From Acorus gramineus (lineage: Eukaryota > Streptophyta > Magnoliopsida > Acorales > Acoraceae), in assembly GCA_030737835.1 (NCBI GenBank), contig CM060855.1, positions 3,094,478 to 3,158,477 of the forward strand: a stretch of 64,000 nucleotides of DNA, in the 5' to 3' direction. The translations under genes were made by a program, and so were the position numbers. The notes beneath the pieces are model-generated. The model was given only the letters and a program-made list of their open reading frames with translations, was not told the DNA's origin and did not search any database. Shown in pieces: positions 10,701 to 22,221 of the stretch; position 1 is the first letter of the stretch, and every line of letters begins with the position of its first letter.

Positions 10701-13219
10701 ATCTCCTCCAAGACTGTTGTATCAGTCACTGAAGACACTGGCAATTCAGGCACTCCCTTCGTCGCTTCATCCACCACCACCAACTCTTCTTTGGTTCCGG
10801 ATTTAGATTCTTCGTCAGTGGTGGTGGTGGCGATGATCTCTGTAATGGGAGCTTCAGCGTCAGCTTCTTTGATTTCCTCCGAGACTGCCGCATCAGTCAC
10901 TGAAGACATTGGTAATTCGGGCACTCCCTCCGTCACTTCATCCACCACTATCTCCTCTTCCTCGGTTTCAGATTTAGACTCGGGGACCGAAGCTGAAGGG
11001 TCTGACTCGCCGGAATCTTCGCCGGTGGGCGTGGAATCCTCCTCTTGGATGACGGTTTTAAGTTGCTCCTCCTCCTCCGCTGCCTTGACTGGGATTTCTT
11101 TGGACGTGGCCTCGGATTCACGTCCTTTGGAGGAGGTGGTGGTGGTCTCAGACATCACTATCTCCTCATCCACCACTATCTCCTCTTCCTCGGTTTCAGA
11201 TTTAGACTCGGGGACAGAAGCTGAAGGGTCTGACTCGCCGGAATCTTCGCCGGTGGGCGTGGAATCCTCCTCTTGGATGACGGTTTTAAGTTGCTCCTCC
11301 TCCTCCGCTGCCTTGACTGGGATTTCTTTGGACGTGGCCTCGGATTCACGTCCTTTGGAGGCGGTGGTGGTGGTCTCAGACATGGATGCTGAAGCTTCAC
11401 CATGTTCTGTGGTTTCATGGTTTGTTGGGTTTATGGTTTCTTCTAATCCTGACCACTCCTACAATCATATGTAAACATATATGTTAGGGACATTAATCAA
11501 TACATATATTTATGCAAGAAATAAAGCTTGTTTGGTTTGATTCACAGATTGGATTTACTTAATGAATGGGTTGAAGGGAGCAACTGGATTGACAGTAAGA
11601 TATTATGGTAACTAAAATTAAATTATATATCAAATTATTTTGAAACTTCAACAACCTGAATAAATTGTTTTTTCTTTCATTCTATTATGAGCAACAATGT
11701 AGAAAAACATCTTGATCAAATTTCAAATGAAATTTATAAGAAGTTGAATGTGTATCATGAACTGCCCCCGTATGCTCACAAACTTAACATTAGAAGCCCA
11801 AATTAATTCAATATAACAATTAACTCATTCTTTCACCAAGGAAAGCAAAACAGTTTTGGAAAATCTAGATACAAAAATATCATAAACCATAATTAACAAA
11901 GATAATGAAGAGACAAACAGCACCTCCTTCAATAGTTCACCGAGTGTCTGCGTGCGGCCCCCACCACCGCCTTCTGCCACCACCGCGAGTTCTTGTTGCT
12001 CCTCCTCCTCAGCCACCACCTTGGCCTCTGCGGGTTCGTGTCCAAGCTCGTCGGAGGTGGTGGTGGTGATGGACTCTGTCATGACTGCTTCAGCTTCAGG
12101 AGCTGAAGTCGAAGCTTTTGAGTTTGGTGGGTTGGCTTGTTTTTGGGCTGCTTCTATTCTTGCTTCCTACCAAAAAAAAAAAAAAGTTTGTATTTTGTGA
12201 CATTAATCAAGATAATCATATAATTAAAATAGATGTAGCATTATCTGAATCTTTTCTTTTTATGTTAATATTACACACCAACTAATAACATGTGTGATTA
12301 AAAAATTCAATGAACGGAATCATACATGATCAACAAATCACGAAAACCATCTGAATGTAGTTTAAAATCAGGACATCTTTTACTATAAAAAATTAAGAAA
12401 ACAATGTAAACTAAAATCAAGAAATCAATGTTACACTGGATCATTTATATAGTCCCAAACACAATTTGTCCATTTTTTTTTTAATTTTTTTCTTAAAATA
12501 TCATATATCATGAGACTGTAAATCAGACAGTACAAAAAGGTTGAGTGTAAAAACCCCGCTCATAAAAATATCTCAAACGCAATCTGTCCATATCATGAGA
12601 CTGTAAATCAGACAGTTCACTCATAAAAATATCATAAACCACAATTATCGAAGATAATGAAGAGAGCAACAGCACCTCCTTCAACAGTTCACCGAGCGTC
12701 TGCCTCCGGTCCCCACCACCACCCTCCGCCACCACCATGGGTTCTAGTTGCTCCTCCTCCTCCTCCTCCCCCGCCACCTCGGCCTCTACAGATTGGGTTT
12801 TATTGAATGTTAGAAAGTCAATTTATCAAGATAATCATATAATTAAATTTAGTATTATTTGAATCTTTTCTTTTCATGTTAACATTAACAAATCAAGAAA
12901 ACCATCTCAATTAAATCCAAAATCAGGTCATCCTTTACGATCATAAAACAAGAAAATCAGAACAACTTCGAAATCCAAAAATCAAGCAAAAAAAAAAAAA
13001 AAACAGAACCCAATATAAAACAAGACTGCTTTAATACATATATATATATATATATCATAAACCATAATTAAAAGATGACAATTACGAAGCAACAAAAACC
13101 CACCTCCCTCAACATTTCGCCGCCGCCGTCCTCCGCCACCACCGCCGCCGCCTCGAGAGACGCGCGCGCCGCCGGCCGGGGGGAGCCGGACTTTTTCTTG
13201 GGCTTCGTCGGGCAGAGGC

Positions 13220-13223
<4 letters not shown>
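7781..13223 (-). CDS. Acidic Glu/Thr-rich repeat protein, spliced, unknown function
   Basis: The proposed coding exons are 13104-13223, 11924-12166, 8639-11458 and 7781-7936. All join at codon boundaries and give about 1,112 residues, ending LITEEDAQGLLF and TGA. Exon 1 starts MGLCPTKPKKKSG, a possible myristoylation, palmitoylation and basic-patch membrane anchor. The third listed exon (940 codons) is almost wholly made of Glu/Ala/Pro/Thr repeats with runs such as TETTTTT and KTEEEEEN. Near its end are two Tyr-rich repeats with FYRG and GGYYDYD. There is no catalytic motif, and the protein is probably largely disordered. Donors are weak (GTGGGT, GTGCTG, GTGCGG). A former exon at 12661-12785 is damaged and assumed skipped, because its use would cause an early stop. 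Exons and adjoining intron starts are paralogous, so the gene grew by tandem duplication. Function unknown. Confidence 0.65.
8311..8416 (+). mobile_element. tRNA-derived SINE in an intron of the acidic gene
   Basis: A block reading GTCGGCTAGCACCCCCCTCT, then GACCAAGGATCAATTCTTGG, then a GGGGGCATCAATCTTCC tail ends in an A12-13 run. The middle part resembles a degenerate Pol III B box. It lies antisense to the host gene. The limits are approximate and no target duplication was found. Confidence 0.5.
8835..9076 (-). repeat. Two Tyr-rich protein repeats inside the large exon
   Basis: Two degenerate copies of about 40 codons (roughly 8963-9076 and 8835-8960) share the order IVAT, Q, RI, FYRG(V/I), GGYYDYD and an acidic tail. 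They are the only part of this exon that is not simple Glu/Thr/Ala sequence, and so the best candidate for a folded or binding module. I know no named domain that matches. Confidence 0.75.
10928..11383 (-). repeat. Near-identical tandem 76-codon repeat in the large exon
   Basis: Codons at 11383-11156 and 11155-10928 encode the same 76 residues, from MSETTTT to EEEEIVVDE, with a single residue change (ASKGRE versus SSKGRE). At DNA level the two 228-base units are nearly identical, so the duplication is recent or has been homogenised. Confidence 0.9.
12661..12785 (-). pseudogene. Damaged former exon of the acidic gene
   Basis: This stretch encodes VAGEEEEEEQLEPMVVAEGG, then GGDRRQTLGELLKE at a donor-like GAG|GTGCTG, paralogous to the 11924-12166 exon. 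Its 5' part is missing. Compared with the copy at 30389-30691, about 240 bases are deleted between two GATT tetramers, removing the true acceptor and roughly the first 50 codons. The only upstream AG (at CTGTAG) would put the exon in the wrong phase and hit a stop. Confidence 0.7.

Positions 13224-13308
<85 letters not shown>
13222..13308. repeat. (CT/GA)n microsatellite in the 5' UTR of the acidic gene
   Basis: Two CT runs are separated by ACGCC. On the minus strand this is a GA-rich leader directly before the ATG at 13223. It is open in frame as a Glu-Arg repeat, but a 5' UTR reading is more likely than a coding one. Confidence 0.85.
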
Positions 13309-13311
<3 letters not shown>

Positions 13312-13384
13312 ACAAGAACGAAAGCAAGGACGAGAGCAAGAGAAGGCGCGACTGATTTGAATGAGAAATATTTAATGTTTTTTA

Positions 13385-13392
13385 TATTTATA
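13385..13392 (-). promoter_or_regulatory. Candidate TATA box of the acidic gene
   Basis: TATAAATA on the minus strand, about 160 bases upstream of the ATG at 13223. Transcription would start near 13355 and give a GA-rich leader. Placement is by motif only. Confidence 0.5.
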
Positions 13393-14779
13393 AGGGACTG
13401 ATCGACGTTAATTTGTGAGAATAAAAATCGCAAGCTGTGATTGGTACTCTGTTTTCTTTTTTTAAAGTTGGCGGGAATTGGTTTTGTGGGGGTAAAAAAA
13501 ACAGAGGACTGTCTTTTATACATAATTTGTGAAAATGAAATTTACTGATTTTTTTTTTTTGAATGAGTCTTTTTTTTTTAATTAATAAAACAAAATCATA
13601 ATTCATTTGGGAATTTATGTTCCATTTTGTGAAGGGAAAATTCATCAGTCATATGTCAAATGTGTTGGACGTGACGTGAAGTGAGATAAATCTGTCAATT
13701 ATCCCGAATGATAAATTATAACCATCTGAGTCTTAAAAAAGATATAAGTGTATTTGATATGAAAAAATATGCGAACGGACATATATTATAAATTTATGTA
13801 TGTTCCTATATCTAATTCAATATCCCAAATGTTTAGTCATAATTATGAAAATTATGAAAATTCATAGTAACTGTTGTATTTTCTATATATGATCACTGAG
13901 AGGGAGTATTAGCTCTACAATCTTATTTTATTTTTCATCTCTCTCTAATATAACACTTAACAACCAAATTAGTGTTCATCACATGTAAAAGAGTCACAAA
14001 TAAGATCATTGTCATCTAAAGCCACCCTAAATAATTTGGGAAGAAAATAATCAGGGATTAAAAGTTATAGTTATACATTGCCCCCAATGGAGTAAATTTC
14101 TGACTCCGTAGTGCTAATGTATAACACAGTAATTGTAACTTATGATTTATCTTAAAATTTAATAAATCTTTTTCCGTTGTAAACAAATAGATGAAATTTA
14201 AGTAATTCAAATATTTTTATAGCATTATTGTCAAAATATATCATATTAAAAGTTCAAAGAAACACTAGTAGGAGTTCATTTCCAACACAAAAATGTAAAA
14301 CCTAATTTAGTATGGGAATAAGTAGTTAGAGAAAATTTTATCTTATTTGTATATGAGAAATCGGAATAAATGCAGATTATTTATCCTAATTTTGTATCGA
14401 ACACCAAAAAAATCTTTTCTTTAAAAAAAATTTATCTTCTTCTTTATTCTTATTTTAATGAACATGAATATTGATAAAATTGATGATTTTTTCAACTCTT
14501 AATATTGGAATCATATATATTCCATCAATCCCTCTTAAAAGTAGGTTAGAAATTCAACTGCTTGGACCACATCTAACCACATCTATGATTGATGATGTAA
14601 CAATCCAAAGTATTCATAATGTTACACTCTCCTCTATAGCTTGCCTTGAGTCCCATATATCTTCAATAAGTAATTATGTATATAACCAAAGCACGTATTT
14701 TTTTTAATTTTCTATAAGAATATACAATTCATTTGAGTAAAGGGGGGTTGTTATTTCCACCCCATGAAACTAGAATTCC
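13393..14779. other. Intergenic, AT-rich, no gene seen
   Basis: Upstream region of the acidic gene. Open frames are short, AT-biased and without recognisable domains. No clear repeat structure was found. Confidence 0.55.
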
Positions 14780-15065
14780 ACCCGTTAAAAATTGTTTTCT
14801 CTCGGGATGGGGAGGAGATGAAATGAAAAAAAGAGGAAGAGAGGGGGAGACAAAGAGAGAGGGAGGGAGGAGAGGAGAAAGAGGGGAGGGGGACGAAGGA
14901 TGGAGGATGACAACAGTGTGGGAGAGAGAGAGAGAGACTGTGTTGGGCGATGGGAGTGGGGGAGGGCGATAGAAGGTGGCCCTTGCCCCAATGCCCTCTA
15001 CCGCCCTCTCCTCCCTGGCCTCTCTATTACTCTCTCTTCCTCTCACAATCCTCCTCCGCACACCG
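14780..15065. repeat. Purine-rich low-complexity tract
   Basis: GA/GGA-rich sequence (for example GAGAGGGAGGGAGGAGAGGA) followed by CT-rich sequence up to the retroelement insertion site. The long open frames on both strands are composition artefacts. The tract resumes as CCTCCTCC-type sequence at 24697. Confidence 0.7.
15061..15065. repeat. Target-site duplication, left (CACCG)
   Basis: CACCG directly precedes the 5' LTR and recurs right after the 3' LTR at 24692-24696. This five-base duplication shows a single intact insertion event. Confidence 0.9.
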
Positions 15066-17539
15066 TGTAATAGCCCGGATCCTCTTATGCCGACTTATGT
15101 TAATATTTACGTGTTTGGATTGCAAAATAGGATAAGCTTATGCTATTAAGCTGTTAGTCCTTATCATTCTTGAAGCCTTGCATTTGGTTACATTTTCATA
15201 AAGCACCTTCGAGGCATAATTAGATTTTGCGCTAAACATATGAAGTCTTCATTTTTTAGTTATCTCTCATATAAAATTAGTTTGGTGTCATTTGGAGCTG
15301 TATTAGAAAAGTTATGGCTGTTTTACCGTTCTGCCCATAGAAGAAGAAGTTGCGAGGTCTTCTGTTCGTCGTTATTTTTAATATAGTTGGAGGCTTCTTT
15401 TGATCTTGGCCTAGACATGGAAGTTATAGATATTTTCGTTACCTTTCCAACAGAAGTTGAATCATTTAAAGTGGACTCTCCTACAATAAGATATAGCGGT
15501 TTGAGTCGAGGCTGCGCAGGTTATTAAGGAAGGGTACTTTGGTAATTGTAGTGGATTTATAAATTTCATTTAATTAGGTGAGTCGGTGGTGGTTATATAT
15601 GTGAGAGTGGGAGAGTCGTCCGAGGCTCATTCGAGGGAAAATAAAAAAGGGGAAAATTAGGAAAAAATTAGGAAAAGTTTCATGGAGTATTTTTTGTGCT
15701 GTACTGGGTAAGGATTCTTGTTCTTTTCATCGTTATTCTTCGTCTAGGGTTGTTCTATTTTAGTTCTAAATTAAAAATTGTGATTTGGGACTGAAATATG
15801 AATTTGTTTTTGGGGCTGAGTAAATAAGAATTGGAGAGTTATTTTGATTGCGTTAACTTAGGGTTTGTATTTAGGACATCGGATTTGATTTGGGGGAAAC
15901 TGAGAATTTCTTGATTATTAGAATTATATGTTAGTATCTGATTGAGATTATATTTTTATCAGTGGATTTCCTCTCTGCCTGTTTTAAGAGTTGGAATAGG
16001 GTGAGTCCAGTTGAGGTGGTGAATTGTGAGGTAAGTAACCCGATCGATATTTGTTTGTCCTACATTCCATTCCACGTGATATTGTTGAGACCCGATCGGT
16101 TACTATACTATATTGTTGAGACCCAGAATTATTCATGTCACCTTTATTAATTAGAATTGTTTTCATTGAGGCTTGCTTCATATTTATCCACTATAATTCA
16201 ATTATCATTCGAGAGTGTGATTTATGTTATCCCAGTTCAGATTAGTCTTTGAAGTGTCATTATTGAGGTTTGCTTCGTGATTCATCATCATTATCTAATC
16301 GTTGTCATTTATCATTGTTCTAGACAGTTTTCGAGAGTTACTAAATCTATAGTTGATTTGTGAGCCTTCCTTTGATCATGATGTATCCATCCCAGTGTCT
16401 TGCCATTGATCTATGATCTGCATGGTCGTGCTGTCCGACCATGAAGCCTTGTACTGTGTTTGTTTCATTGCTTGTATATTACCTCTTGAATTTGTATTCT
16501 TGGAGTTGGATGACCATAGACCTTACAGTGAGGGTTGAGGATTACCTCCCCAGCGCGCATGAGTACGTACGGTCCAGCGAGGGGGACTTGAGAATACCCT
16601 GCCGTGCCTGGACGTTCCGAGGGCCAGGTAGCGATTCCGCGGTGGACGTTCCGAGGGCCACACGCGAGAGGTATAGATGTGGACATCCCGGACATAGGGG
16701 CCGAGATGGGGTCATGTAGATGGTCTATCCGGAGCTTCAGTTATTCAGGAGCCAGAGTTGTGATTCCCTTATCATTCTTGTAGAATTGTGACATCTCGAG
16801 TGCCATCAATGAGTTAATTGATCTTCTTTGCTTGATGGGTGATTTCAGAGTATGTGCCTTCAGTCCAGTGGTGTTGCTTCTTGATGATATCTATTGGTCC
16901 TATCACTTGTGATGTGTTCGTTTGAGCTATTCATTCCTACTTTTATATATCAGCGATGTTATTGTTCCCCACTGATGATCATAGAGTGCTTTCATGTGCT
17001 ATTATGCTTTGACCTGATGTTGACGAAGCTTGACTTTGATGTCATCCTTGTTTTCCTTATGCGTGGAATGTCTGGGTTACTTGCTGAGCATCTTTCGCTC
17101 ATTCTATTCTATTTTCCTATTTTTGCAGAGTAGAGGCGGGGGTTCTTGGGCGTTGACTTTGTCTTCTTTTGGGGGTCACGTCCAGTTGGTGATAGGTATA
17201 TATATGTAGATATGGATAATGTTGATGTTTTGGATCTGTATATGATTATTTTTGGTAGAGGCTGGTCTAGTGAACCATGCCTATGTTAAATGCTCTATAT
17301 ATATGGATGACTGTATATGAGGTGTGTTAGATGCTCTGTTGACTGCTTAAACTTTCCTGGGTGAGTTTATATAGGTGATTATATATTTCTTGATGATTAT
17401 ATGTTATCCCAGGGTTGTTACCAGATGAGTTTATATAGGGTGGTTATTTCGATGTTTTTTTTTAATATATATAAAAGAATGGTGAGTTTTGAGGCACGTG
17501 GCGTGCACGTGTCGAGGGTTTGGGACACGGGCCGTCACA
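15066..17539 (+). repeat. 5' LTR
   Basis: 2,474 bp, starting TGTAATAGCCCGG and ending GGGCCGTCACA. A TATATA box near 15594 suggests U3 ends around 15.62 kb. A GC-rich block holds GGACGTTCCGAGGGCCA twice (near 16612 and 16645). Small open frames inside are repeated in the other LTR and not thought to be genes. Confidence 0.93.
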
Positions 17540-17541
17540 GT

Positions 17542-17553
17542 TGGTATCAGAGC
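17542..17553 (+). other. Primer-binding site (tRNA-Met)
   Basis: TGGTATCAGAGC two bases after the 5' LTR is the standard complement of the plant initiator tRNA-Met 3' end. Confidence 0.95.
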
Positions 17554-17700
17554 CTAGGTTAGGCCTCATTGAGTCAATTGAGGATTTAAGCGGAAGTTCA
17601 ACAGAGCAATAGCATAGGGTTAGATGTCTAGAATCATATACAGAGCATTTTGGGATAAGAGAAATTGTCTTAATTTATATGATGTGTTTTGTAGGCTTCG

Positions 17701-20700
17701 ATGGATCAGGCGGCTCACTCAGAATCATCAGATGCTGATAGGGTGATCCAGGCCATTGGGGACATGACTGGAACATTGCGAGAACATATTAATGCTACCC
17801 TGGAGCTCAGGCAAATGAATGTGACAGCCAAGGATCAAGGGATGTATGATACTTTCATGAAGATGGCTCCACCACTATTCTATGGGACGACAGATCCGAT
17901 GATTGCAGAGGAGTGGTTATTCTTACTGGAGAAGACGTTTCGGGCGATCAAGTGCCATGAGGAGGATAGGGTTCCTTTGACTCTATTCCGATTGGCTGGT
18001 GATGCAGAGTTGTGGTGGCGTATGGTGGAGCGTACGCAGACATCCTCGATCACCTGGGAGAGGTTTGTACAACTCTTCAATGAGAAATATTTTCCAGAGG
18101 CAGTTCAGAGGGAGAAGGAGCAGGAGTTTTTGTATCTGCAGCAGGGACAACGATCAGTGGCTGAGTATGATGCAGAGTTTACTCGACTATCACGATTTGG
18201 GGCACATGTCTTGCGGGATGAAGAGGCTAGGGCGAGGAGATTTGAGAGGGGACTTCATCCTGACATCCGTATCGCATTGACTGCATTGAAGCTCCCCACC
18301 TATGCTCTTGTATTAGAGCGAGCTTTGTTACTGGAGCAAAACTGAAGAAGATAGCGCGTGCTCGTGCACCATTGGGCGGTTTTACTGTGTCTGTAGTAGG
18401 TCAAGTTGGAGGAACCGAGGGGCCCATTCGTCGAGACAACCCACCGAGAGGTCGTTATGATAGACGACAGCGAGAGCGGCGACCACCCCAACAACAACAA
18501 CAACCACTACAGCAGAGGGAGCAAGGTCAGGGAACCTATCAGCCTAGAGGATGCTTTACATGTGGTCGGATGGGACACCAGGCTCGTGACTGTCGACAGA
18601 AGCAAACTGGACCTTCTCGGGTCTGTTTCACCTGTGGTCGTGAGGGTCACATAGCACGCCAGTGTCGTCAGACAGCAAGGAATCCTGCAACACAGGGGCA
18701 AGGGTCAAGAGGAGCTACAGAGTCACAGAGGCAGCCAGCTCAGGGGATCGTGTACGCCGTGACTGAGCAGGACGCACGAGCAGCTCACGATGTCGTGAGA
18801 GGTACTATCTCAGTCTCTCAGTCGATCACATCTATCTTGATTGATCCAGGAGCCTCTCATTCATTCGTTGCACTGCATTTTGTACCTTGTTTGGGAGTTG
18901 AGCCGACTCCATTGCTTCGTCCACTGGCGATATCGCTTCCGACAGGCTCTGTAGTGACCACTGATCGCATATGTCGATCATGTCCCATTTTTGTCACTGG
19001 GCGTGAGTTGAGGGCTGATCTGATATTGTTTGAGATGGTGGATTTTGATATCATTCTGGGGATGGACTGGTTAGCTAGTTATCATGCGAATGTGGATTGT
19101 TTCTCCAAGATAGTCACATTCAAGCTTCCTAATCAGCCAGAATTTCGGTTTGATGGAGAGAGAGGCGCAACAGAGGTCCGGATCATCTCATGTTTACAGG
19201 CACAATAGTTGATTCAGGACGGTTGTGCTTGCTTCTTAGCACACGTGGTGGATTGCGCGGTATTGCCTGGGCGAGTGGAGGATGTTCCTGTGGTTCAAGA
19301 GTTTCCAGATGTCTTCACTGAAGAATTACCTGGACTACCACCAGCTCGAGAGGTCGAGGTCTCTATAGAGCTACTCCCAGGGACTTCTCCTATCTCCAAA
19401 GCCCCATACAGGATGGCACCAGCAGAGTTGAGGGAGTTGAAGACACAACTCGAGGATTTGTTAGAGAAGGGCTTCATCAGGCCTAGTGTTTCTCCTTGGG
19501 GTGCACCAGTTCTGTTCGTAAAGAAGAAGGACGGATCAATGAGGCTGTGCATTGACTATCGTCTTCTTAATCAGAAGACTGTGAAGAACAAGTACCCATT
19601 CTGTTCGATTAGCTGAGAGGGGCATAGATGTTCTCCAAGATTGATTTGAGATCGGGCTATCATCAATTACCGATCAAAAAGGAGGACATTCCAAAGACAG
19701 CATTTCGGACAAGATACGGCCATTATGAGTTTGTCGTCATGCCTTTTGGGCTGACGAATGCTCCTGCAGTATTCATGGCGTTGATGAACAAGATATTTCA
19801 ACCATATCTAGACCAATTTGTGGTGGTGTTCATCGACGACATCTTGATATACTCTCCAAACAGGGAGGAGCATGCGAAGCATCTGAGGATTGTACTTGGT
19901 GTCCTTCAAGCACACAAGCTGTACGCTAAATTCAGCAAGTGCGAATTCTGGTTGGAGAAGGTGGCATTCTTAGGGCATGTGATCTCGAAGAAGGGAGTTG
20001 AGGTGGACCCTAACAAGGTGGAGGCAGTGATGAGCTGGAAGCGCCCCACCAATGCAACTGAGATTCGTAGTTTTCTTGGTTTGGCTGGCTACTATCGCAG
20101 ATTTATCCAGGATTTCTCGAAGATTGCAGTTCCACTGACTCGTCTGACACAGAAGAATGGCATATGTGAGTGGACAGATCAGTGTGAAGCCAGTTTCGAG
20201 GAGTTGAAAAGGCGTTTGACTTCAGCTCCTATCCTTACTATTCCTAGTGGTACAGGAGGCTTTGTGGTCTATAGTGATGCCTCACAGAGAGGGCTGGGTT
20301 GTGTTTTAATGCAACATGGTAAGGTAGTAGCTTATGCATCGAGACAATTGAAGCCACATGAGCAAAACTATCCTACCCATGATCTGGAGTTAGCAGCTGT
20401 GGTATTTGCATTGAAGATTTGGAGGCATTATCTTTATGGTGAGACGTTTGAGGTATTCACAGATCACAAGAGCTTGAGATATTTATTTTCACAGAAGGAG
20501 CTGAACTTCCGTCAGAGGCGATGGCTCGAGCTTTTGAAGGATTATGATTGCACCATTCAATACCATCCAGGGAAGGCGAACGTCGTTGCTGATGCCCTGA
20601 GTAGAAAGTCAGCAGTAAGTGTAGCGCATCTGATGGTTAGTGAGTGGTGTTTGCTCGAGGAAATTCGAGACTCTGATGTGACATTGCAGATGGGAATGCC

Positions 20701-22171
20701 AGGAGTTTTGATTGCCCAGATGAGGGTACAACCGATCTTGTTAACCCAGATTGGAGAAGCTCAGAGGAGAGATGTCGAGTTTGAGGAGTACCGCCGAGTA
20801 GCTGAATCTGAGACAGTGGTTTCAGAATGGAAGATGAGGACAGATGGATTACTCTACTTTCGAGGACGGATTTGGGTTCCATCAGATGATGAGATCCGAC
20901 GAGAGATTCTACAGGAGGCACACCATTCTGCATACACTATGCACCCTGGTAGCACAAAGATGTACCAGAATCTGCGAGGAATGTACTGGTGGCGAGGTAT
21001 GAAGAAGGATATTGCGGAGTTTGTTGGGAGATGTCTGACCTGTCAGAGGGTCAAGGCAGAGCACCAGAGACCGGGAGGCTTGTTGCAGCCATTGGAGGTG
21101 CCGGAATGGAAGTGGGAGCATGTCACTATGGATTTCGTATGTGGGTTACCTCGATCCCAGAAGGGGTGTGATACCATTTGGGTTATCGTGGATAGGCTGA
21201 CGAAATCAGCCCACTTTCTTGCCATTCGAGCTACGCAGTCGATGGAAAGTCTGGCGGCTAAGTATATTGATGGAGTTGTTCGATATCATGGGGTGCCTGT
21301 CAGTATCATATCGGACCGTGATCCGAGGTTTACATCTCATTTTTGGAAAGGTCTACAACAGGCTTTGGGGACCAGATTGCAGTTTAGCACAGCATTTCAC
21401 CCCCAGACTGATGGTCAATCTGAAAGGACCATCCAGACTCTCGAGGACATGTTGAGAGCATCAGTTCTTGAATTCGAGAACGGATGGGAGAAGAACCTAG
21501 CATTGATGGAGTTTGCCTACAATAATAGCTACCATAGCAGCATCGGGATGGCACCGTTTGAGGTATTATATGGTAGAAGGTGTAGGACTCCTATTTGTTG
21601 GGAGGAGGTTGGAGATCGACAGATGCTTGGACCGGAGATCGTGCAGCGATCGACCGACGCAATTCGTGTCGTCAGAGATCGGCTTAAAACAGCTCAGAGT
21701 CGACAGAAAAGCTATGCCGATAACCGGAGGAGAGATTTGGAGTTTCAAGTTGGGGACCACGTTTTTCTGAAGATATCACCGACGAAAGGGGTGATGAGGT
21801 TTGGGAAGAAGGGCAAATTGAGCCCTAGATATACTGGTCCATTTGAGATCCTAGAGAGAATTGGTACGTTGGCATATCGGCTTGCTTTGCCGCCACAATT
21901 GGAAGGTGTTCATAACGTGTTTCATGTGTCCATGTTGAGGAAGTATCATCCGGATCCGTCGCACATCATCGATTATCGACCTTTAGAGGTTCGTGATGAT
22001 TTGACGTTCGAGGTGCGACCCATCCGCATTGTAGCACGTCAAGAGAAGCAGTTGAGGACTAAGACCATTCCATTGGTTAAGGTCCTATGGCAACATCAGA
22101 CCTCCGAGGATGCGACGTGGGAGCGTGAGGCGGAGATGAGGGAGCGTTATCCTCATCTATTTTCATCCTGA
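17701..22171 (+). pseudogene. gag-pol coding region of the gypsy fossil
   Basis: Parts in order, with rounded positions: gag capsid from 17.70 kb; two CCHC zinc knuckles near 18.55-18.67 kb; aspartic protease (LIDPGASHS) near 18.84 kb; reverse transcriptase, including FVKKKDGS and the FIDDILIYS active site, 19.4-20.1 kb; RNase H (VVYSDAS) near 20.27 kb; integrase with an HHCC finger near 20.93-21.05 kb and a DDE core to about 21.5 kb; GPY/F module near 21.83 kb; chromodomain-like end near 22.05-22.17 kb. It is broken in about three places. Confidence 0.9.
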
Positions 22172-22208
22172 GGTATGCTTTGCGGATTTGGAGGACCAAA
22201 TCCTATTT

Positions 22209-22221
22209 AAGGGGGGTAGGA
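22209..22221 (+). other. Polypurine tract
   Basis: AAGGGGGGTAGGA lies immediately upstream of the 3' LTR, the expected plus-strand priming site. Confidence 0.85.

Noticed and set aside
9759-11474. Long open frames on the plus strand (190 and 371 codons) opposite the large acidic exon
   Set aside because: They are antisense mirrors of a highly biased repeat sequence (Glu/Thr codons read backward as Ser/Val/Ser). No start context, splice logic or domain supports them.
13224-13523. Upstream extension of acidic exon 1 through a Glu-Arg repeat
   Set aside because: The GA microsatellite is open by chance, a TATA box lies inside the extension at 13385, and a GA-rich leader is common in plants.
14729-15061. 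Open frames of 110 and 79 codons on both strands
   Set aside because: Pure composition effect of a GA/CT-rich tract; no domain or conserved start.
15962-16719. Short open frames in the LTRs, repeated at 23115-23873
   Set aside because: They lie wholly inside LTR sequence and occur in both LTRs; no gene features.
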